From a virus, in IMG/VR virus record IMGVR_UViG_3300025728_000386, positions 1 to 30,931 of that record: 30,931 bases of DNA; one strand, given 5' to 3'. Below the pieces are notes generated by a model that saw nothing but the letters and a program-made list of their open reading frames with translations, did no database searches and was not told the DNA's origin. Both the position numbers and the translations under genes were made by a program. Of this stretch, positions 7,051-15,774 are shown piece by piece (position 1 is the first letter of the stretch; every line of letters starts with the position of its first letter).

Positions 7051-7467
7051 ATGAAAACACAACTCTTAGCATCATTAATGACTATTAGTCTTACTTCTTG
7101 CATGGTAAAGCCTATTATAGCTAACAATGAAGAGGTCTCTATTCAACCGATACTTATCACAAGCAATACGAAAAGTAATATTTCAATGATGGCCTCAGCA
7201 CATGGAAAGCTTTATGCAGATAAAAATGGATGTATCAGACTTGGCGATGAAACGGGTCCATTAATTATTTGGCGCTATGGCAGCAAATTAGAAAATCCAA
7301 GTCGTGGTATATTTAAAATTACCAATAGTTTTTCAAATCGATCTGTTTTAATTGGCGAAGAAATATCAATAGGCGGTGGTCCATATGAAATAAAACCTAC
7401 ACAAGTTACCCCTTCTATTCCTGATGCTTGCGCAAATCATGGTTACTGGATAGCTGGGCCTATTTAA
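7051..7467 (+). CDS. Small lipoprotein of unknown function
   Basis: This 138-residue protein has a lipoprotein signal (MKTQLLASLMTISLTSC, C17). The mature region is beta-rich, with KNGCIRLGDETGPLIIWRYG followed by VLIGEEISIGGGPYE. This pattern is seen in small secreted beta-barrel-like proteins that read like C-R-L-G...P-L-I-W...GGG, though I cannot name the family. C70 and the C-terminal cysteine (IPDACANHG) could form a disulfide after export. No clear ribosome site precedes the ATG. The gene sits between two decayed copies of the lysis lipoprotein region, a likely cargo-insertion spot. Confidence 0.68.
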   Translation: MKTQLLASLMTISLTSCMVKPIIANNEEVSIQPILITSNTKSNISMMASAHGKLYADKNGCIRLGDETGPLIIWRYGSKLENPSRGIFKITNSFSNRSVLIGEEISIGGGPYEIKPTQVTPSIPDACANHGYWIAGPI

Positions 7468-7569
7468 CTAAAATTTGTTCCTATTAATTCTGTTTACTAT
7501 TAATTAAACTAACTATAATATTTTACATTAATAAAAATTAATTTATAAATTCTCACTAAAGGAATAAAA

Positions 7570-8184
7570 ATGGAATTTTTACCTATCGAAATCAACGGTG
7601 AAAAGGTTTTTGCTGGTTTTTGGAAACGTCTAGGTGCCGCAATTATTGATATAATTGTATTTATACCTGTAATGGTTATCGGTTATTACATTGAAAGTAT
7701 CTCAATGCTAAATGCCATACTAACAACAATAATCTTAGCCCCCTTATATTATGGATATATAATTTTTTTTCATTATAAATTTGGTGCGACTATCGGAAAA
7801 ATGGTAGTAGGTATCCAGATAACTCTACCTACTGGTCATAAGATTGGCTTAAAAGAAGCCTTTCTAAGATCTTCAGTAGAAGTTGTCATTACCTGTTTTG
7901 TAGTTACGGCTCAACTCATTGCTTTAAAACAGGCTGATCCAGATATTTATCTTAATGCAGGATGGGGGGATCGGGCAAAATACATAATGCTATTGTTACC
8001 GACTTGGTATGGTTTAATAAACCTATTGAATCAAGCATGGTTCTGGAGTGAGTTCATAGTTTTACTTTTTAATAAAAGAAAACGCGCAATACATGACTTT
8101 ATTGCGGGAACTGTTGTGATCAAACAAAAGTATGCTAAAGATCAAATCCCTAACCCATTTACCAGAAAAGTTATCGCTAGTTAA
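7570..8184 (+). CDS. RDD-family inner-membrane protein
   Basis: This 204-residue protein has the RDD pattern: GFWKRLGAAIIDII (R20, D27) at the start of the first membrane segment, a second segment (about 47-70), FGATIGKMVVGIQI, a third (about 107-125), a fourth (about 148-168), and the C-terminal KRAIHDFIAGTVVI that closes RDD domains. AAAGGA precedes ATG 7570 at good spacing. RDD proteins are membrane proteins of mostly unknown role; some are linked to transport. It is followed by a terminator at 8235 and lies at the end of the plus-strand cargo zone. Confidence 0.82.
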   Translation: MEFLPIEINGEKVFAGFWKRLGAAIIDIIVFIPVMVIGYYIESISMLNAILTTIILAPLYYGYIIFFHYKFGATIGKMVVGIQITLPTGHKIGLKEAFLRSSVEVVITCFVVTAQLIALKQADPDIYLNAGWGDRAKYIMLLLPTWYGLINLLNQAWFWSEFIVLLFNKRKRAIHDFIAGTVVIKQKYAKDQIPNPFTRKVIAS

Positions 8185-8230
8185 ATTAATACGGACAATT
8201 ATGCACTAGGTTTTTCAGTTAAAAATTTTA

Positions 8231-8255
8231 TAAAAAGCTCTCATTAGAGAGCTTT
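8231..8255. terminator. Bidirectional terminator at the convergence point
   Basis: AAGCTCTC (8235-8242), loop ATTA, GAGAGCTT (8247-8254), with an A-tract on the left and a short T-run on the right. It separates the plus-strand RDD gene from the minus-strand lysis genes. The minus-strand lipoprotein stop codon lies in the loop. Confidence 0.7.
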
Positions 8256-8339
8256 CACACAAATGCCAACACTCACATTATTATTAATAGTATGAGCTGT
8301 GCATCCTGAAAGCAGAATGCACAGCAAAATCAGAACCCT
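8244..8339 (-). pseudogene. Small lysis-module lipoprotein, possible outer spanin, start region out of frame
   Basis: The minus strand reads RVLILLCILLSGC followed by TAHTINNNVSVGICVKAL and stop. LLSGC is a clear lipobox, so the product would be a short lipoprotein just after the endolysin gene, the usual place of an outer spanin. The only ATG (8343, overlapping the endolysin stop as ATGA) is in a different frame. Removing one A after that ATG would restore M-R-V-L-I. So the gene is either broken by one base, starts at a rare codon, or the base is an error. No inner spanin partner was found. Confidence 0.5.
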
Positions 8340-8885
8340 TCATAGTGAAATGCGGTTAGCAATCCAGCCATAGAAGAACTGCTCTTGGCTTGGATTGCGT
8401 TCACAGATTTCAATGTAGCGCTGACCTTGCATAATATTCAGCACTCGAACTAATACCTTCTCTCCTTCTTTCCCACGTTTTGCAAGATAGGTTTTAACAG
8501 CATTTAAAGTAGCGGGACCATAAATCCCGTCTACCGATAAATCCGGCCACCCTGCCTTACCTTGATTGTTAAGCAAGTTCAAAGCCCGTTGTAAAAGTGG
8601 TTTTGCAAATCCTGTACCACAGTTCACACCGGTATCTAAAAGCTCTTCAGCTATAGCTGAAGAAATATAATTCACTTGGTCAAATCGCGGAGCCGTCCAA
8701 TAGTTTTTGCGATAAATTGTTTTCGCCACATCCAGCGGCAAATCTTTCATATTGCCTTTGAATCCATTTGCTCGAGCAACTGCTTCAGTAATACCATATT
8801 TGGTAGCCCCTCCTCAGTCTGCTGGGTTATTTACATAACCGCCTTCACGCTTAATCAATTCATCAAGATATTGTTCAATGTTCAT
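8340..8885 (-). pseudogene. GH108-type endolysin, copy A, interrupted by TGA at codon 24
   Basis: Read through its stop, this is a 181-residue peptidoglycan hydrolase. The N-terminal GH108 lysozyme-like domain contains KREGGYVNNP, with the expected catalytic Glu14. The C-terminal peptidoglycan-binding type domain contains DGIYGPATLNAVKTYL. After N-P-A-D the codon at 8814-8816 is TGA where copy B has CAA (Gln); TGA is also one change from CGA (Arg). The open frame 8340-8750 after the stop can restart at M but lacks the catalytic Glu. It therefore looks inactive unless the stop is suppressed. AAGGAAA precedes ATG 8885. Neighbours are the small lipoprotein and copy B at 9565. Confidence 0.8.
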
Positions 8886-8909
8886 TTCAGTTTCCTTTAG
8901 ACGTAAAAA

Positions 8910-8932
8910 AACCGACCAATCAAGGCCGGTTT
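8910..8932 (-). terminator. Hairpin upstream of endolysin copy A
   Basis: On the minus strand AACCGGCC, a TTGATT loop, GGTCGGTT, then a run of T. It lies about 25 nt before the endolysin start and would end the transcript of the upstream exported-protein gene. Confidence 0.65.
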
Positions 8933-8994
8933 ATGTTTTGTTAAAATTAGGGTATCAAAATCTCACATATAGTTGGTTAACTATGACCTATATT

Positions 8995-9504
8995 TTAGGA
9001 GCCTGAAAATCTCTCCTTAGCAGGTGCTAAAGCAGCTCTCTTTAACTCATTATTCTCTGCAATATAATATTTACCTGTGCGCACATTCGATACTTCAGCC
9101 CCATATTCATTTTGACTTGTAAAACTTAACCTAATATCTACTTCTCTGCCTCTTTGAATTACATTAACTTCTTTTGGCTGAAATGAAGATCTGTTTTTTA
9201 AACCAAATTGTGCAATTAAAGATATCACAAATATTTCATGATTGATTTCATCACGAGTTAACTTTCTGCCTTCATCCATTAATGTAATCTTTGGATACAC
9301 TGTAATGGCCACTTTAGATTCGCTACCATCTGCAAGCTCAATCAGATAAGGCACTTCATCATTCACAAAACCATTAAAAGTTTTTGGAACTAAAACCCAA
9401 GTTCCATCTTTCCTTAATTCAACATTTTCACCCTTTGCATTCTTAACTATCTCTGCATTAGTAAATGAACAAGTTAATAAGCCACATAAAATAATCTTTT
9501 TCAT
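8995..9504 (-). CDS. Exported protein of unknown function (DUF3157-like N-terminus)
   Basis: This 169-residue protein has a cleavable signal (MKKIILCGLLTCSFTNA). The mature start reads KNAKGENVELRKDGTWVLV, a phrase typical of small periplasmic proteins in which a basic residue or nutrient-like domain begins G-x-x-V-x-L-x-x-D-G-T-W; a DUF3157-like assignment is from memory only. The rest is probably a beta-rich domain with a central helix. It lies between the two endolysin copies, separated by hairpins, so it was probably inserted by or with the duplication. No lytic motif is seen. Role unknown. Confidence 0.65.
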   Translation of the reverse strand: MKKIILCGLLTCSFTNAEIVKNAKGENVELRKDGTWVLVPKTFNGFVNDEVPYLIELADGSESKVAITVYPKITLMDEGRKLTRDEINHEIFVISLIAQFGLKNRSSFQPKEVNVIQRGREVDIRLSFTSQNEYGAEVSNVRTGKYYIAENNELKRAALAPAKERFSGS

Positions 9505-9564
9505 AAAAATAGCCCCATACTTGCAAGCATTTATAGCATAAATTTCAAAGCATTATAAAAACAA

Positions 9565-9858
9565 TCAAATAGGTATTAACTGAAGATATTCAAATTTATC
9601 TTTGAAGTCCTCTAATTCCTCAGCTACAGCAGAAGAAACACCATTCACTTGATCAAATCGCGGAGCTATCCAGTACTGTTTCTTATAAATTGCTTTGGCC
9701 ACTTCAAGCGGTAAATATCGCATGCTGCCCTTAAAACCATTTGCGCGAGCAACTGCTTTAGTAATACCGTACTTTGTTGCGCCTCCTTGGTCTGTTGGGT
9801 TATTTACATATCCGCCTTCACGTTTAATTAATTCATCAAGATATTGTTCAATGTTCAT
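9565..9858 (-). pseudogene. GH108-type endolysin, copy B, C-terminally truncated
   Basis: Residues 1-82 match copy A closely (MNIEQYLDELIKREGGYVNN, PTDQGGATKYGIT, YWIAPRFDQVN, SSAVAEEL). This includes the catalytic-type Glu14 and intact Gln where copy A has TGA. After AVAEEL the sequence turns to EDFKDKFEYLQLIPI and stops at 97 residues, so half of the enzyme domain's C-terminal part and all of the peptidoglycan-binding domain are missing. The leader (CCAAAGGAAAGTGAAATG) is almost the same as copy A's. It is a partial tandem duplicate; residual activity is doubtful. Confidence 0.78.
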
Positions 9859-9881
9859 TTCACTTTCCTTTGGACGTAAAA

Positions 9882-9899
9882 AACCCGCATATGCGGGTT
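9882..9899 (-). terminator. Hairpin upstream of endolysin copy B
   Basis: AACCCGCAT / ATGCGGGTT, a perfect inverted repeat followed on the minus strand by a T-run. It lies between the membrane-protein gene (9934) and endolysin copy B. Confidence 0.65.
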
Positions 9900-9933
9900 A
9901 GGTTGAAATATTCTTAACTAGTTAAATTGCTAT

Positions 9934-10272
9934 TCAATTTGGCAAAGGTTTATCCTTAAATTTCTTATGCCACTTTACAACTATAAATATACTTGCAATA
10001 AGATAAATAATCGCGATTAAAGTTTTGGAAGAAATAAAAAATAATAATGCTCCAATTGATAACACTAAAATGACAGGTTTCAATTTATTACCATATGGAT
10101 TATTTTCATAAGTTACTGTCGCAGCAATAAAAGCAGCTACAATATACATAACTATAAGGGCAACAACTCTTTGAGCTATGTCATTAAATGCTTTAGTTAA
10201 CTCAATCAACAGAGGATATAAAGAACCTGGAAGCATGATAGGAATAACAAGAAAGATAAGCCATCTCAACAT
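9934..10272 (-). CDS. Small multi-pass membrane protein
   Basis: This 112-residue protein has about four hydrophobic segments: MLRWLIFLVIPIMLPGSL, ALIVMYIVAAFIAATV, PVILVLSIGALLFFIS and TLIAIIYLIASIFIVV. It ends in a short basic tail (KWHKKFKDK). I recognise no family. It sits in the lysis region between the exported two-cysteine protein and endolysin copy B, so an antiholin or second holin is possible. An unrelated envelope cargo protein is equally likely. The upstream 210 nt (10273-10484) is AT-rich with only the terminator at 10436. Confidence 0.6.
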   Translation of the reverse strand: MLRWLIFLVIPIMLPGSLYPLLIELTKAFNDIAQRVVALIVMYIVAAFIAATVTYENNPYGNKLKPVILVLSIGALLFFISSKTLIAIIYLIASIFIVVKWHKKFKDKPLPN

Positions 10273-10435
10273 TTAAAACACCCTTATACTAATCAAATAT
10301 TTATATGAAATTTTAATAAAATTAATATTATTAAAAGTGACGAAGATTTTAACTATTACTAAAAAATAATACAATACTTTCAATCACTTAATAAAAATAA
10401 ATTAAACCTCAAAACTACTCTTTTATAAAATAGAA

Positions 10436-10450
10436 CCACCCGAAGGTGGC
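10436..10450 (-). terminator. UUCG-tetraloop hairpin after the exported protein gene
   Basis: On the minus strand GCCACC, TTCG, GGTGG, followed by TTCTATTTTAT. The C(UUCG)G loop is extra stable. The stem matches the one at 24744-24757. Confidence 0.65.
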
Positions 10451-10484
10451 TGTTGAGAAAAAATAGCTAATTTAATTCGCAGTT

Positions 10485-11357
10485 TTACAACGCTACTCCA
10501 CAAATATCCTTAGCTCCAGTAGGATAAGTAAACTGCATTTTAGACTTATCTGTAACCAATTGAAGCCCAACCGTTTTACCAGTCAAGGCAGAGTTAGCAA
10601 ATGGATTTTGATTAATTACACCAGTAAAGCTGATATTACTTAATTTGTTTTCCATAACAATATTTAGATAGCCATAGTTAGTACCATTAATTATATAACC
10701 AACTTGTTTGCTATTTTGGTTTACATAAATGCCTACTCTGACCTTTCCATCAGCTGGTATTTGTACAGGAATATTTGTGCTGGCGGCACTTAAAGGCGCT
10801 AGATAACCTGTACCATCTGATTTATTAGTTACACCTAACACAGTAATAGAATTACCATTTATCGCGCCTGAATAATTATTTGCTTTAACAAAAATTACGT
10901 TTAAGGCTAATTCTATTTTGCTTTGAGAAGAACCTGTGACTAAAAAACCGTAATTATAAATTTGCGAAGTAGTACCAAGATTGACTTGCAAATTGCTAAC
11001 ATCAAAAACAAATTCTTGGACAAAGATATTGGAAGTGGCAATAGGCTTATCAATTAAAACAACATTATCTGGAGTTTTAAGATGATACTGGGTTTTAAAT
11101 TGAGCATACTTTTTAGAAGCTAAATATAAGTCAACATTTTTATTTGAGTAATAATTTATAAGATCATAACCAGATTGATTAGCGCTATTTATATTGGCAA
11201 CTTTCTCAATATATCGGTAATTTGATGTACTTCCACCTACTGCTGCTTCTAATGCTTTTAAATCCTGTAAAGTTGCATCAAAGCTATAGGTACACTCGGC
11301 AAAAGCACTACTTACTCCACTGAAACCCATTACTGTTGCTAAAATTATCTTTTTCAC
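10485..11357 (-). CDS. Exported two-cysteine protein, paralogue of 30095-30931
   Basis: This 290-residue protein has a signal peptide (MKKIILATVMGFSGVSSAFA), leaving a mature start ECTYSFDAT. Only two cysteines occur, C22 and C286 (DICG), so a disulfide may tie the two ends together. The middle is beta-rich with VRVGIYVNQNSKQVGYIING and TNYGYLN, reminiscent of lectin-like (concanavalin/LamG) jelly-roll strands, but that fold is only a guess. The copy at 30095-30931 shares the CTYxFDAT start, the DGKVRVG...VGYIINGTNYGYLN core and the MQFTYPTG...DICG end. It lies just downstream of the holin. Its own terminator follows. Function unknown; perhaps a surface factor expressed in lysogens. Confidence 0.72.
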   Translation of the reverse strand: MKKIILATVMGFSGVSSAFAECTYSFDATLQDLKALEAAVGGSTSNYRYIEKVANINSANQSGYDLINYYSNKNVDLYLASKKYAQFKTQYHLKTPDNVVLIDKPIATSNIFVQEFVFDVSNLQVNLGTTSQIYNYGFLVTGSSQSKIELALNVIFVKANNYSGAINGNSITVLGVTNKSDGTGYLAPLSAASTNIPVQIPADGKVRVGIYVNQNSKQVGYIINGTNYGYLNIVMENKLSNISFTGVINQNPFANSALTGKTVGLQLVTDKSKMQFTYPTGAKDICGVAL

Positions 11358-11460
11358 GGCGTTATCCTGTTTTTATTTTGAACATTTAGTATAAACAAGT
11401 CTCTAAATCATTTGATTAATTCCGACAGATGACAGAAATATAAGTGAACTATTGAATAAT

Positions 11461-11476
11461 ACCGCCCGAAGGCGGT
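11461..11476 (-). terminator. UUCG-tetraloop hairpin at the holin stop codon
   Basis: On the minus strand ACCGCC, TTCG, GGCGGT, then ATTATT. The stem touches the holin stop codon. A weak U-run follows, so mRNA protection may matter more than termination. Confidence 0.55.
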
Positions 11477-11865
11477 TAACTATTTTGAATATCATCTTTG
11501 GCTTTTTTAACTTCTTTGATCACTTCAACAATTGTTTTACCTTCTTGTTTAGCAATGAAGTTAAAGATCCATCGAACTAAAGCCCAGCCGGGAATACCGC
11601 ATATGAAGAAGAAGCCCCCTAAGGCAATCATTCCCCACACATCAGTAACCCATTCATGAAGCCCCCACTTCACGATAATAAATGATCCACCGGCTAAACT
11701 TGATACAACTGTACAGATCAGGCCCACTGCCCATTCTTGCGGTGAGCGAGGCATCAGGGTCATCAATACAACTGCTGCAACTAAAGCGACGGCTAAAGTC
11801 ACCATAATTGCTGCGCCATAAAATTTTAATAATGCTGTTAAACCGCTTGTGGAAACTGGTTCCAT
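11476..11865 (-). CDS. Putative holin
   Basis: This 129-residue protein has three probable membrane segments (about 14-38, 44-66, 76-100) and a charged C-terminal helix (EVIKEVKKAKDDIQNS), typical of holins that open the inner membrane for endolysin release. It comes directly after the tail tip gene J and before the endolysins, the usual place for a holin in this phage group. Similar proteins in Acinetobacter phages are called holin from memory. A ribosome site GGAGAAAT precedes ATG 11865. The opposite frame 11654-11950 is a shadow. Confidence 0.68.
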   Translation of the reverse strand: MEPVSTSGLTALLKFYGAAIMVTLAVALVAAVVLMTLMPRSPQEWAVGLICTVVSSLAGGSFIIVKWGLHEWVTDVWGMIALGGFFFICGIPGWALVRWIFNFIAKQEGKTIVEVIKEVKKAKDDIQNS

Positions 11866-11887
11866 TTATTTCTCCAGAAATAGAAAA

Positions 11888-11903
11888 ACCGCTAGAAAGC
11901 GGT
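11888..11903 (-). terminator. Hairpin upstream of the holin gene
   Basis: ACCGCT, AGAA, AGCGGT, with a T-run following on the minus strand, about 20 nt before the holin start. Confidence 0.5.
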
Positions 11904-11940
11904 AGTTGTACGTTGTCCAATCCATCATTGGGCCAATCAA

Positions 11941-11964
11941 AAAAAAGCACCCGAATTGGGTGCT
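11941..11964 (-). terminator. Terminator after J
   Basis: On the minus strand AGCACCC, AATTC loop region, GGGTGCT, then six T. It lies 19 nt after the J stop codon and is one of the stronger terminators in the window. Confidence 0.75.
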
Positions 11965-11982
11965 CTAAGTTCTTTCAAAGTA

Positions 11983-14900
11983 TTAAAGGGTTTGTAAAAT
12001 TTTCCCTCCATTAATCAATTTTGTTGTAAGTGGTGCAACTCCCACAATTGTAGTACCACCCGGTCCCGGTTGACCTTCAGTTGTGCCATGGTAATTCCAG
12101 TTCGAAGTACCACTGTTTGAAGACTTGGTACCACGCTGACCCCAGCCTCCTCCATCACCTGACAAAGGTGATACATAGCGGTCGTTTTGAGTTCGGTATC
12201 CTTTACCAGATACTAAAGCTTCTGCATCAGTAACCTTATCCACCATAAAATAGCCATTAAAATACCAACGCCAGTCCTGAGTATCATTGTAAATTGGCTG
12301 ACCTGTCATAACCCGTCCAAAAGGTGCACCAGCTCCACCCGGTACTCCTTGAACTCCATAAGTTAGTTCAGTGTAGATACCACTTGGAGTAGCGCCACCT
12401 CCTGAGCCGCCTCGAGCAAGTGTTCCGCCGTCAATAATCAGGTTCAATTTACCGTGCCGGTTCATTAAACCCGGTGCACCTTGGAACCCATCACGGCGTG
12501 TTTTGGCAAAGTTATAATCAGGATCACTAGACCATGCACCAAAGGCCAAATGTGGCAAACCACCATCGCCCCCACGCCCAACCACTGAACCTTTAATCGT
12601 AAGATTTACAGTAAGACCAGGAGGAAACTCTCCTGTATCAATCGCTGGCAGTTCTTGGGCGGTAGGTACAATAAACTCCTGTTTTGCTGGACTAGAGTTA
12701 TAGTCAAACTTATAAACCATTCGTGTTTCTGGTCGAAGTGAACTAGAGCTCGAAACCAAAGCACCGGCTTCAACAATAAAGCTAATTTCTCCAGTCGTTG
12801 GCAAGTCGCCTCTTTGCATCTGATATAACCGCGCCAGATTAATATCAAGCTGGTCGTATCGAATGTAAATCGGAGAATCATCAACTGGCACGTCAATAAA
12901 GTCTTTATCATTGAGGTAATACCGCACATCGTAATTTACTGCTGTAATGGTATTTGAGAACTTATCAACCGGATCCTTCTTTGCTACCAGATAAGGCAAT
13001 GAGTCCTTTGTATCGTCATTAACGACTGTATAGATCGTATTAACGAAATCATCAGGACTTAACTTTAAAGCCCCGTTGGGCAACCGTCCTAAAACTACTT
13101 TGTTCTTAGCTGATCCGGCAGTAATAGGAAGTAGATCAACGGTACCATCTCCCATTTGCAAATAAATCACGTAGCTTTTGCCAGCTATAAAATCGACATC
13201 ATGGCTCAATGTAAGAATCAAACCCTCTTGTTTCACCACATCACCGCTTTGATGGATACCATTCCGATAATCTGCTACAGCAATACGATCACGTAAGACC
13301 AGTAATTCCGATTCTGGTGCTGCATCAAATGTGATGGATTTGCGCTGGAAGCGGAGCTTGTTCCAGAGCCGGTACGCATTAAAACGGGCTTGCCATTTGT
13401 TACGCACACCTACCGATTTCACCTCTTTAGGGTTCTTGGCTCCTTTATCCGGTAAATAGATATTGATACGGCTATCATCGGCCGGATCTGTATATTCATA
13501 GATCAACCCATCATAGTCATCCATCATGCCAAGCGTAAGATCATGCTTATAACTATCCGGAATGATATTCCTGAAGTTAAACAGTAATACAGAGTTATCT
13601 GTTGGCCGTTCAAAGTAGATCTTTAGCTTATTGTTCTGACGATATGCTGTACAAAAGACAGCATCACAAAGGTTAGTGGCCAGTTCTTCAAATGAAAGAT
13701 TAGTGTCATCAATGGTTGTACAGAACTCGGCTGCCAAGGGTGTACCAAAGTAATCGACAATATCGTTATAAGTACGATAGATGTTTTCAATATCAATCTC
13801 ATCGACCGTACGGCGGCCAATCTTGTCATCGAGCGCCATTGAAACCAGTGCATCTGCAAAGCTTGAAGTTGGAAATAACTCTGTCGTCATTGCTCCATTT
13901 TTATAGGTTGGCAACATCCGCTGAAGATCAAAATTGATCTTGCGCGACTTAACAGATAAAGCTCCAGTCGTTGCATATGTACGTGCACGAAAAACCGTTT
14001 CATGTTCATACATCGTGCTTTGCAACGGAAATGCACCGTATAGCGCTTGCCACTTCACTTCATCAACTACAGTTGTCACTGCTGGGGTTGGCGTTAATCG
14101 TCGAGCACGTACGCTACAGCGCCCCTGAAATGTGACCATATCCAGCGTTGCCCCAACCGTCTGGCGTGATTTCGCAGAGCCTTTGAGAATGATCTGTTTT
14201 AGCATCGGGTTGCCAATAGCTGCACCAGATTCATTCACTGGAGTTACTTCAACTTCAATGGTGACATTAACAGCCGCCTGATTACCTCCTGAAGAGACCG
14301 TATAAAGCCCGTTATTCGCCACAAAGTTAAAGATGACACGACTACGTTCGATATTGTCCAGAATGAATGGACCAATCCACTTCTCGCCAATAGATGAAAG
14401 CTTTGGAGATAAAGCACCAGTTTGCTGATTAGTGAGTTCTTTTATCTTTAACCAGTTCGGATTAACTGCTGCCGGATTAGATAAGGCCATCCGATCATCA
14501 GCAACGGATAAAACACTATAAGTACCGTTTAAATCGTATGTTTGACCGTTATAAGTAAAAGAAGCATTAGTGATTTCAACTCGGTCATTGCTGACAAACT
14601 TAGTCGTTAAATCGGTATTGTTAGCAGCTGCTCGCAGGATCTCGTTTGGGTATGCAAATTGAAGATAATTTGTGCCCTCCAAACTTTGAGTATCGGCTGG
14701 TCGCAATATTTGGCCGTTCACTGAGTTTTGATGCTGGACAGTTAATGGTGGCGTAGTAATTTCGCTGCCAAGCGAAAAATAAGGTTGCCCAGATATGATA
14801 TCGACACCTGGTCGAAAGACCTCTACCGATGCACCTGCAATATCAACAATATTAGTTTCACCATCGTAAGCGCCTTTGATGTGATAGTGGCCTCGACCAA

Positions 14901-15419
14901 TACACCCCACAAGATGCTCAACTTCGACGTTGTTTTCATAGACCTTGTAAGGAACTGCAATTGGTCAGGCGTATCCCAAGCAGCCCCATAAATATCAGCA
15001 ATACGGCCATTCACCCGCATTTTGTTTTCGCGATTTGAAAGCTCGTTATTTGCAGATGACGATTGGTTGTTATTCTGAGTGGTTTGAGCAATTGATGGCG
15101 CGGGCATTAAAAATGCAATCGCCACACTTAAAACAATAGAAACGATAGCAGCAATAAGCGCAGGCATACCTTTCGGATTTTCAATCACAATGAAAGTGCC
15201 TGGTAAGAAATCAAGCTGCCTTAAGTCGTGAGCATTCTTAGGTGTAACTTCATTGGCAAAAGAGATTTCCGCATGATCCATGTCGCTTGAAGTATGAAAA
15301 ATACGGACATGCTCAGGCAAATATTCATATTTTGAAGTAAGCCATTGCCCGATAGTTTCAGCTTGTTCAATTGTCTTTTCTTCAGATAAAGGATTCTGTT
15401 TATAAATAATCTTAATCAT
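11983..15419 (-). pseudogene. Tail tip / host-specificity protein J (I-J type), split by a 1-nt frameshift
   Basis: This tail-tip protein binds the host receptor. It is read in two frames. The 5' part (from ATG 15419) has an I-like domain with a hydrophobic segment (about 84-107, ALIAAIVSIVLSVAIAFLMP), then NRENKMRVNGRIADIYGAAW. Near 14959-14970 the frame breaks. The next frame continues naturally as AVPYKVYENNVEVEHLVGC and IGRGHYHIKG, through the J body with its GT-rich and fibronectin-like middle, to TAA at 11983. One added base after CCTGAC would restore about 1145 residues. The Gly-rich C-terminus (GGTLARGGSGGG, SGDGGGWGQRG, GQPGPGGTT) looks like a polyglycine-loop adhesin tip. It overlaps the NlpC/P60 gene by 8 nt. 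As read, J is not made intact. Confidence 0.8.
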
Positions 15420-15774
15420 AGTAACTGACCCGACTAAACCCCATTGCTTTAATGACGTCTTCAGCTAAATAAGTAACGCCGCTCTCCATCAGGTGTAAAA
15501 CCTTCTGCCCACGAAAAAGCCCCACATGCAGGGGCTTATTTCGTTGTCTTGGATGGAAGGCGACTATGCAGCCTTCCTTGGGCATGGGCAGCGGATTTAA
15601 GAGTTTTAATCGCGATGGAAGGAAAGTAATTTTGCCCTTAGGTTGCATAAACAGTTCAAGTGCCTCCGCTCGATCAATTCCGTATAGATCCATTGCAGCT
15701 TCATGGGCAAAGTGAACACAGTTGTAATGCTCTTCGTTATATTGCTTATCAAGCAAATGATCATGACTTTTCAT
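15412..15774 (-). CDS. NlpC/P60-type tail assembly peptidase (lambda K-like)
   Basis: This 120-residue cysteine peptidase has Cys19 in HYNCVHFAHE and His83 in KPLHVGLF, the expected catalytic pair of NlpC/P60 domains; VLHLMESG follows as in tail K proteins. Such proteins sit at the tail tip and may cut peptidoglycan during DNA entry. ATG 15774 overlaps the stop of the DUF1833 gene as ATGA, and the end overlaps J by 8 nt, so M-L-K-J are translationally coupled. Length is that of the single-domain form lacking the Mov34-type domain of lambda K. Confidence 0.82.
   Translation of the reverse strand: MKSHDHLLDKQYNEEHYNCVHFAHEAAMDLYGIDRAEALELFMQPKGKITFLPSRLKLLNPLPMPKEGCIVAFHPRQRNKPLHVGLFRGQKVLHLMESGVTYLAEDVIKAMGFSRVSYYD

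Noticed and set aside
8814-8816. Internal TGA codons read as a sign of TGA recoding
   Set aside because: Several intact genes in the window end with TGA, for example the lipoprotein at 4879-5370 and the DUF1833 gene, and the paralogous endolysin has CAA here. Mutation is simpler.
11654-11950. 98-residue frame overlapping the holin
   Set aside because: It lies in another frame of the holin gene across two hairpins, with no protein-like pattern.
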